A stretch of 40,839 nucleotides of DNA, from positions 1 through 40,839 of the forward strand of contig JYJN01000167.1 of NCBI GenBank assembly GCA_003263845.1, written 5' to 3'. The stretch is from Vibrio aestivus (lineage in GTDB: Bacteria > Pseudomonadota > Gammaproteobacteria > Enterobacterales > Vibrionaceae). The position numbers and the translations under genes are program-made. The notes under the pieces are model-generated. The model searched no databases. It was not told the DNA's origin and was given only the letters and a program-made list of their open reading frames with translations. The first letter of the stretch is position 1; every line of letters begins with the position of its first letter. Shown here piece by piece: positions 34,084-40,839 of this stretch.

Positions 34084-34356
34084 CTACTGAGTGGCAAAAC
34101 CTTTAATATCAACAACTGGGTGAGACTCGCGAATCACTGATTCAACGGAAGAAGTCCTTGGGCCATGCTCAAGCCACTTTGCCATTTCATCCAGCTGTTG
34201 CTGACTTCCAACGACAAGCACCTCTACATTACCGTTCGCTAGGTTTCTCGCATAACCATTTAAACCAATCCTCTTACCCTCTCTCGCCGTGAAATAGCGA
34301 AAGCCAACACCCTGTACAATTCCTGAGACAGTGAACATGTCACACATTTGAGTCAT
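34084..34356 (-). CDS. yccX: Acylphosphatase
   Basis: This small cytoplasmic enzyme hydrolyses acyl phosphates. The 90 residues hold the complete signature VSGIVQGVGFRYFTAREGKR with the phosphate-binding Arg, and GLNGYARNLANGNVEVLV with the catalytic Asn. The C-terminal half has VESVIRE and ends near GFATQ, about the usual length (92 in E. coli YccX). The ATG at 34356 has AGGGAT just upstream. It is convergent with tusE, whose stop is 29 bases away, and divergent from the chemoreceptor gene. Confidence 0.93.
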   Translation of the reverse strand: MTQMCDMFTVSGIVQGVGFRYFTAREGKRIGLNGYARNLANGNVEVLVVGSQQQLDEMAKWLEHGPRTSSVESVIRESHPVVDIKGFATQ

Positions 34357-34446
34357 TTTTGATCCCTACCATTACTGTTGAGTGATATATTTGCCAGCGC
34401 CTATCTATACCCTCAATAATAGAGGGCCTTCATTGGAATTATAATT

Positions 34447-35849
34447 ATGAAAGAAATACCATTTCGCTGGATTGACAAATATCTCATCCATTTAAAAATT
34501 CAGGAAAAGTTCTATTTACTTTTCCTGCTACCTGTTGTTGCTTTGATCATCCTGACACTGGTATTAGACAGCTCAGCAGATGCCATGCTCTCTTCCATTT
34601 ATCAAGAAGAGCTAATGCTAATGAAAAGCTTAATCGAAGCTGGAAACCTCTCTCAGCAGGAAGTAGCCCGTTTAATTAACCAATCTGATTCGGTATCTAT
34701 CGGTTCTGGTTTGAACGCGATATCAGTTAACAACGGCGCATTCAGCCTTGTTGCTAACCATGACATCGACCTATGGACCTCCCTTTCAGGGACACAACTG
34801 ACCATAATCGGTGTGACATTGTCACTCATTGCACTCGGCGTTTACTACATTATGACGTTCATTGGTGGCGCTATGTTCACCATGAACAAAGCCCTTTCTA
34901 CCTTAGCCGAAGGTGACTTGACCAGTCGAATGAACTTCTTTGAAGTGCGTGATGAGTTCAGCACAATCGCAATTACTATCGATAAAGTCGCCGACAGAGA
35001 GCAAAAGCTGGTTCTGTCTATTCAAGAATCTATCGCGCTAATGCAGCAGATCAGCTCTGAGCTAAACCTATCAACGCAAAAAAGTTCGGAAGTCTCAGGC
35101 ACGCAGCAAGAGCATTTAAATTCTCTAGCTAGCGCTACCGAGCAAATGGCCTCCACGATTCGTGAAGTTGCGACGCTTGCACACGACTCTAGTACGCAAA
35201 CAGAAGAAGCGAAACGTGTAGCGCAGCTTGGACAAGCTAAAGTGAGCGATACGCTTGGCTCTATCTCCTCACTCTCACAAGAAATCCAATCAGCCTCGCA
35301 AGCGGTTGAAGAGTTAGACTCTAATGCGGCGCAAATCGATGAAGTGATTACCGCCATTAATGGCATCTCAGAACAGACTAACCTTCTTGCACTTAATGCT
35401 GCAATTGAGCTGCACGCGCTGGCGAGCAAGGCCGCGGTTTTGCCGTCGTTGCTGATGAAGTTCGAGCATTAGCAGGCCGCACACAGCAAGCCACGGTTGA
35501 AATCCAATCGATGATTGAATCTCTGCAAAAGAACAGTCAATCGCTCACTAAGCTTATGGATGTCACCGTAGCCAATGCGGGTGAAGGCCAAACACTTATG
35601 GCTGAGGTAAACACAGAGATTGGCGATCTTGCAGACAAAAACCAATCCATCTCAGACAGTAGCCTCCAAATCGCAACTGCCGCTGAAGAACAAGGTGTGG
35701 TGGCCGATAATATTGCGGCTAGCGTAGAGGAAATTCGCGTACAATCTGACAACGTTTGCGGCTTAATCAGCGCTACCAACAACAATATTGACCAACTACG
35801 AGCACAGAGTGACCAAATGGAAGCGATGCTCACGGGGCTGAAAGCCTAA
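34447..35849 (+). CDS. Methyl-accepting chemotaxis protein (frame broken by a 1-nt indel)
   Basis: A chemoreceptor of about 467 residues once repaired. One membrane helix (YLLFLLPVVALIILTLVL, near 28-45) is followed by a short periplasmic sensor of roughly 70 residues. The second helix (TIIGVTLSLIALGVYYIM, near 120-140), a HAMP region (about 142-195) and the cytoplasmic signalling hairpin come next. The hairpin tip reads IDEVITAINGISEQTNLLAL then NAAIE, after which the frame breaks. Adding one G at 35409 gives AARAGEQGRGFAVVADEVRA then LAGRTQQATVE, the conserved tip that binds CheW/CheA. The second fragment ends GLKA with no visible CheR pentapeptide. The sensor domain is too short and unfamiliar to assign a ligand. 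It interrupts the otherwise conserved tusE-yccX-rlmI neighbourhood. Confidence 0.9.
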
Positions 35850-35858
35850 AACTCCTTC

Positions 35859-35884
35859 AAAGAGCTGCAATCGCAGCTCTTTTT
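35859..35884 (+). terminator. Terminator of the chemoreceptor gene
   Basis: AAAGAGCTGC pairs with GCAGCTCTTT around a 4-base loop, followed by T-run, just after the stop at 35849. Confidence 0.85.
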
Positions 35885-35960
35885 CTTTTGTGCTTGATTG
35901 CAATTCCTAACTGCTTGCTCGACAATAGCGCTCAAATTAACGAACCTATTGAGTGACGCT

Positions 35961-37154
35961 ATGTCTGCAGCTATCTATCTTGTCAAAGGCCGTGAAAAAT
36001 CACTGCGCCGTAAACACCCTTGGATCTTCTCACGAGGAATATCAAAAGTCGAAGGTAGCCCAGAACTTGGCGAAACCGTTGATGTGTTCACTCACGATGG
36101 GAAGTGGCTAGCGAAAGCGGCTTACTCGCCGAACTCTCAGATCCGCGCGCGTGTTTGGAGCTTTGATAAGTGCGATATCGATGAAGCCTTCTTTATTAAG
36201 CGTATACAAAATGCACAGCTCCTTCGTGAAGAGCTCATTCAACGTGATGGTTTAACAGGTTACCGTTTAATAGCTGCAGAGTCTGATGGCCTGCCAGGCA
36301 TCACGATAGATAAATACCAAGATTACCTAGTCTGTCAGCTACTCAGCGCAGGCGCAGAGTTCCACAAAGCGACACTAGTTAAAGCACTCGTTCACTGCTT
36401 CCCAGAGTGTCATGTTTACGAGCGTTCTGACGTTGCTGTGCGTAAGAAGGAAGGCTTGAAGGAAACTGTGGGTGTACTGCACGGTGACACACCGCCTGAG
36501 TCTGTCGTTATTGAAGAGAATGGTGTTAAGATCAGTGTTGATATCGTAAACGGCCATAAGACTGGTTTCTACATGGATCAACGTGACAGCCGCCAGCAAG
36601 CAATGAAGTACGTAGAAGATAAAGAAGTGCTTAACTGCTTCTCGTATACCGGTGGTTTTGGCTTATACGCACTAAAAGGTAACGCAAAACGTGTTATCAA
36701 TGCGGACGTTTCTCAACCTGCACTTGATACTGCCAAATACAACGCAGAGCTTAATGAGTTTGATATCTCTAAGAAACGTGCTGTGTTTTTAAATGCGGAT
36801 GTATTTAAGTTATTGCGCGAATACCGTGACCAAGGTACTAAGTTTGACGTGGTCATCATGGATCCGCCGAAGTTTGTTTCAAGCAAAAACAACCTGACAT
36901 CAGGTGCAAACGGCTACAAAGATATCAACATGCTGGCCATGCAAATTCTGAAGCCGGGTGGCACTCTCCTAACCTACTCTTGCTCAGGCTTAATGAGTGC
37001 AGATCTGTTCCAAAAAGTAATTGCCGATGCAGCGCTTGATGCTAACCGCAGCGTTAAGTTTGTCGAGCGCTTTGAACAAGCTGCAGACCACCTAACGGAT
37101 TCAGCATATCCAGAAGGTTTCTACCTAAAAGGTTTTGCTTGTAAGGTGCTGTAG
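35961..37154 (+). CDS. rlmI: 23S rRNA m5C1962 methyltransferase RlmI
   Basis: RlmI methylates C1962 of 23S rRNA with SAM. The start at 35961 gives 397 residues (396 in E. coli) and the family start [20 protein letters not shown]; an in-frame upstream start at 35898 would add an unrelated 21 residues. A PUA domain covers about residues 1-80 ([20 protein letters not shown]). The methyltransferase part has [15 protein letters not shown], the SAM loop [36 protein letters not shown] and the catalytic Cys in LTYSCSGLM. It belongs to the yccA-tusE-yccX-rlmI neighbourhood and ends at a bidirectional terminator. Confidence 0.95.
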   Translation: MSAAIYLVKGREKSLRRKHPWIFSRGISKVEGSPELGETVDVFTHDGKWLAKAAYSPNSQIRARVWSFDKCDIDEAFFIKRIQNAQLLREELIQRDGLTGYRLIAAESDGLPGITIDKYQDYLVCQLLSAGAEFHKATLVKALVHCFPECHVYERSDVAVRKKEGLKETVGVLHGDTPPESVVIEENGVKISVDIVNGHKTGFYMDQRDSRQQAMKYVEDKEVLNCFSYTGGFGLYALKGNAKRVINADVSQPALDTAKYNAELNEFDISKKRAVFLNADVFKLLREYRDQGTKFDVVIMDPPKFVSSKNNLTSGANGYKDINMLAMQILKPGGTLLTYSCSGLMSADLFQKVIADAALDANRSVKFVERFEQAADHLTDSAYPEGFYLKGFACKVL

Positions 37155-37207
37155 TTCAGCTGCTAGCTGATCAACAGCAAGAACGATCGTTCAAAATCTA
37201 CAGACAT

Positions 37208-37235
37208 TAAAAAAAGGGCCTTTCGGCCCTTTTTG
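37208..37235. terminator. Bidirectional terminator between rlmI and the RTX gene
   Basis: AAAAAGGGCC pairs with GGCCCTTTTT around TTTC, with A- and T-runs on both sides, suited to both convergent genes. Confidence 0.85.
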
Positions 37236-37236
37236 T

Positions 37237-40200
37237 TTAGTCGATATTTAGTTTAAGTATATCGTCTAGAACGTCACGGCTTACAGAGCCGTTACTGATC
37301 TCTGCATCAAACTGACTTGATGCATTTTCAAGAATGATTTCCTGAGTTTCGCCACCTTTAGTAATCGACAGCTGAAGGTTTGCGCTATTATCAGCATCTA
37401 TAGATACTTCTATGTTATCAAGTAAGTCCTGCATTGCAGTAACTCCAGTGCCATCTACAAGCTCACTCAAATCGATATGGTCTTCACCTCGAGTGAAGTC
37501 AACGATGACATCTTCATGATTACCTAATGGCTCATCTATCCATTTAAAGATATCGTCACCATCACCGCCAATCAATATGTCATTCCCGAGGCCACCGACT
37601 AGAGTGTCATCCCCACCTTGGCCAAAGAGAATATCGCTACCTTCTTGACCAAATAGCTCATCTGCTTTGTGATTGGATTTACTCAAATCAAAATCAGAGA
37701 CATTCTGGCTAATATAAGTATGTAACTCTGCATCACTAACACTGTCCTGCCCCAATTGAGCTGCGACATAATTCTGCAGCGCTTCTAGGCCCTGTCCGTC
37801 AACACTGTTAAATGAGATCGAGTCGCCGAAGATAATATCATCTCCTAACCCACCTCTAAGTGCATCAGAAGTTGGGGAGTGAGCAACATCAATTGCTAAA
37901 ATGGTCTCAGCCAAGTCAGAGATAGCAATATTGTTATCGACATCAGAATCAAACGTTTCGAGGTATGACGTCTCAATGTTATCACCAACCCCTATAGCTT
38001 CTACGGTCACACCCTGAGCTTGGAGTAGAGCATAGGCTGCCGAGGCTTCTGACTTATCAATATCATCCACACTGCTGCCGCCCACTATAGTCACTTCCTC
38101 TTCACCACCTTTGCCATCAGTCGCATGACCGTCTCATCATCGTCCCAGCCATCTTGACTAGAATCTGCATTGTAAGCAGTAGGCTTACCATCCGTGATGA
38201 GATAAGCGACATTATTAGCATCACTACTCGCCAAGCTTGAATACCAGTTAGCAGTTTCTTTAAATACATCCTCATAATTAGTACCGCCACCTGCCGTCAT
38301 TGAGGTGATAACAGTTTCTAACTGGCTAATCGCATTCGAGTCAGACAGGTCAACACTTATCGAAAGATTGCTAGGATTGTAATCAAAGTCAATAAGGAAA
38401 ACATTTACGATACCAGCGTTTGCACTACCGATATTAGTCTTCAGCGTAGAGAAAACCGTACGCAGTTGAGTCTTAATACCATCTACTTGGCTCTGATTAA
38501 GACTACCAGACGTATCGACCATGAATGCAAGGTTGTAACTTTGACCAGGGGTAACAATATTACCTTCAAAGTCACCAACGACAATGTCGTGTTCATCAGT
38601 ATATGTCTTGTCTTGCACTCCCGGCTCGCTTTCATGTCCCTCAAAACCGGTTAACCGGACACTATCAACTCCCGTTGCTGTATCACTATTAGAAGATTCT
38701 TCAGTTGTCACACTCAGATTAAAATCTAGATTGTCGGCTTGATCGCCAGGTACTCTAACGAAATAAGTCTCTCCGTTTGGTGACCAACTATTATCCATCA
38801 CGATGGTGCCATTTGAATCTGCAGTGCCTAACACAGCGTCATTTGAATCTAAAAGTTGTGCGCCCTCAACCAATCCAGAGATGGTAATGTCCACAACTGA
38901 TTCACTGCCATCGACATCAAAGGTGTCAATATCAATAGATACTGGGTAAGACAAGAAATCTGGAGTGACTTCTGTTAGTTCTCCTGTTAGAGGGTTGATG
39001 TTAAATAGACCATCTTCAAATTGAACTACCTCGATACTATGTAGGGCTTTAGTTATAGACTCAAACCCATTTCCAAAGTCTTCATCAGTAGTAAAATCAA
39101 ACCAAATGTCATTGACAGGGTGGTATCCTGAACCTTTTTCTATGACGTAGTCTGTTGACTTACCTGGTAAAATAGCTAGATCATCACCAGTTCCCCCGTA
39201 CAAAGCGTCAGAACCCTTACCTGCAACAAAAATATCGTTGCCTGTTTCACCATCTAAGTAACTACCTGTTCGTGAATCATCTCCAATGAGTACGTCATTT
39301 CCGCCTTTACCAAATACATAGTCACCTCCACCTTGAACGTTTCGATAGTAATCATTGCCTTCTGTGAAGCCGTCTACTTGGTCTTGCCAAGACTCCTTAT
39401 CGTTCAGCTCTTTTTCGCTATCTAATTGGAATATTGCAGGAACGAAGCTTCCGCTTTGAAATTCCTCGGTGGAAATTCCAAAACTTGGATACGAAGTATA
39501 TTCGTACGAAGGTTCCCCTAAGATATTAATATCAACATGGGGGTTATTTGCCTTAGCTTCAACATCAATTACTAGTTTACCTGACGTTTCACTATTACCA
39601 TCACTTACAGAGAACCCAAGACTCGCGTAGTCAACTTCTCTATTTCCAGTCGTTTCGCCATCTTCATTAGACATTGAAGTACTTGAGTCATAAGAGTCAG
39701 GATTAAATATTAGTTTACCACTCTGAATCTGTTGGTAAGTAAGTTCATCACCAACAGATAGTGCGATACCGTCAAAAGTGATTGTGCCATTTTCAGGTAG
39801 GCTATCAATGGTTATTGCCAACTGATCTTTCGGAGTATCAACATCATCGATTTTGAAGTCATTCCAAGAGAATACATGAGGTGAGTTTTCTTGCGTGACA
39901 ACATGTGGAGAATCAACTGATGGCGAACGTTCAGCATTTTGGTTATCGATAGTGACCACTGATTCATTACTTGGTACACCTTGAGAATCGATGACTTTAT
40001 AGTTGAAGGAATCATCCGACGGAAGGCCTTCAACATAGCGTAACTCCCAGTTCCCTGTAGTTTCAGTGCTAAAGCTAATCGCTACAATCTCATAACCATC
40101 CGGGGCTTGATAAGTAACTTCTTCAAATACTCCAGTATTACCCATCGATTTAAGATAGTTTTCCGAAACGGTCGTTGTTTGGTTTCCGTTTGAAATGGTA

Positions 40201-40838
40201 TATACGACTTCGACGCCATTGCTTGTATCATCGTAATCAAAAAGCCCACCGAGGCCATCTAAACCAAGATTAACAGAGGCCACTGGTTCTTCTGACAAAT
40301 CTATCGTAATCGTATCGTCGTTTTGGATACCTTGACTTCCCTGGATCCCAAGACCATCCCCAATGTGTCCACCTTCGCCGCTTTGATCATTAAATTGTTC
40401 GAGTACGCCACTACCAGAAATAGTAATCAAATCGCCGTTAGCCAAAGTAACTTGTCGTTGTTTCCCGTCATCAGACGAAGCAACACCCCAATTTAAGAAA
40501 CCATCGGAATCTTTCAATGAGTCATCAGGCTCGCCTTTGGTACCCAACAAGAAGCCTAAGCCATCGTTAGCCTGATAGCTAATCTTGGTCGAATCAAATG
40601 AGGTGCCGTCATCAATATCCTGCTGCGTAATTACATAAGGCTCGTCAGAACCATCGTCATAAAGCAACACACCGTCGTTTGGAAGTTTAGTAATAACAAC
40701 ATCTAGAGCAGCATTATTATTAGCATCAACCCCGTCATCTTCGGCATCAGATGTGCGGTTTTCTGGGTTGTTAAAGTCAACCTGAACAGGCTCATCGCTA
40801 GATGATTCTACAGAGAAATCCGTACTAACTGGAGCCAA
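37237..40838 (-). CDS. C-terminal part of a large type I secreted RTX adhesin with VWA domain (5' end outside window; 1-nt indel)
   Basis: This is the last 1200 residues of what is probably an LapA/BapA-like giant adhesin exported by a type I system; the N-terminus is beyond the right edge. In order come acidic cadherin-like repeats (for example VITKLPNDGVLLYDDGSDEP and KIDDVDTPKDQLAITIDSLP). A first RTX cluster follows (FGKGGNDVLIGDD, LDGETGNDIFVAGKGSDALY, GGTGDD near 39190-39330), then a von Willebrand A domain at about 37900-38550. The VWA has a MIDAS site (FMVDTSGSLN, AGGGTNYED, ITDGKPT). A second RTX cluster near 37560-37650 (FGQGGDDTLVGGLGNDIL, then GGDGDDIF) and a C-terminal secretion tail ending DDILKLNID close it. 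The frame breaks inside the VWA domain at 38124; adding one base (G on the coding strand) joins DDETVM to ATDGKGGEEEVTIVGG. Composition is Asp/Ser/Thr/Gly rich with almost no Cys. Confidence 0.88.
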
Positions 40839-40839
40839 G

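Noticed and set aside
34405..34425. CCCTC/GAGGG hairpin between yccX and the chemoreceptor as a terminator
   Set aside because: The stem is only about five pairs, no T-run follows, and the two genes diverge from this gap so none ends there.
37237..38094. Independent small RTX protein gene downstream of the large one
   Set aside because: It starts in the middle of the VWA domain and carries the secretion tail that the large frame lacks; one missing base at 38124 explains the split.
1..40839. Prophage, integron, CRISPR array, restriction or other defence locus, tRNA or rRNA genes
   Set aside because: No phage structural genes, integrase, repeat-spacer arrays or stable RNA genes are visible; apart from the MITE-like copies the window reads as ordinary chromosomal backbone.

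Overview
The window looks like a piece of a Vibrio (Vibrionaceae) main chromosome. The evidence is moderate-to-low GC and a set of closely Vibrio-like proteins: the 1613-residue NAD-glutamate dehydrogenase, a 7-MCE LetB, an AapJQMP transporter and an LapA-type RTX protein. Gene orders shared with other Gammaproteobacteria also fit: pepN..pyrD-zapC, prc-proQ-msrC-letA-letB-rsmF, and yccA-tusE-yccX..rlmI. Nearly everything is housekeeping; there is no prophage, integron, CRISPR array, tRNA or rRNA that I can see.

Layout. Positions 1-141 are the right part of a dispersed MITE-like repeat. Positions 0.6-14.5 kb are a minus-strand block: zapC, pyrD, NAD-GDH, a DUF2835 protein, pepN, a secreted two-domain hypothetical protein, prc, proQ and msrC. 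Positions 14.6-22.0 kb are on the plus strand: an MsbA-like ABC exporter, letA and letB in one run, then rsmF. Around 22.1-25.2 kb lie a CvfB-type S1 protein (minus), a complete MITE-like element with 18-bp terminal inverted repeats, an unrecognised membrane protein (plus), and a DUF4442 hotdog protein (minus) with a FadR-like operator in its promoter. Positions 25.4-27.1 kb hold a short Tyr/Phe-rich leader ORF, an AroH-like DAHP synthase and yajQ. A Met8-type siroheme synthase with a remnant methyltransferase domain follows (minus). Positions 28.5-32.7 kb are the aapJQMP amino-acid ABC transporter. Positions 32.9-37.2 kb hold yccA, tusE, yccX (minus), a chemoreceptor and rlmI. The right edge (37.2 kb to the end) is the C-terminal part of a large type I secreted RTX/VWA adhesin (minus, 5' end outside the window).

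How the genes work together. LetA/LetB move lipids across the envelope, and a co-oriented ABC exporter just upstream may belong to the same process. Prc, ProQ and MsrC are envelope/osmotic and redox housekeeping. Aap imports acidic and other amino acids, which NAD-GDH can catabolise. DAHP synthase opens the aromatic pathway.

Quality warning: eight genes (zapC, letB, the unknown gene at 23.3 kb, yajQ, yccA, tusE, the chemoreceptor and the RTX gene) are each broken by a single-base indel, mostly in or next to a short homopolymer. One corrected base restores a full-length family member in each case. I read these as probable sequencing errors rather than gene decay.

The items most worth a second look are the aromatic-rich leader ORF before DAHP synthase, the FadR-like operator before the DUF4442 gene, the ABC exporter-LetAB run, the MITE, and the unrecognised 455-residue membrane protein.
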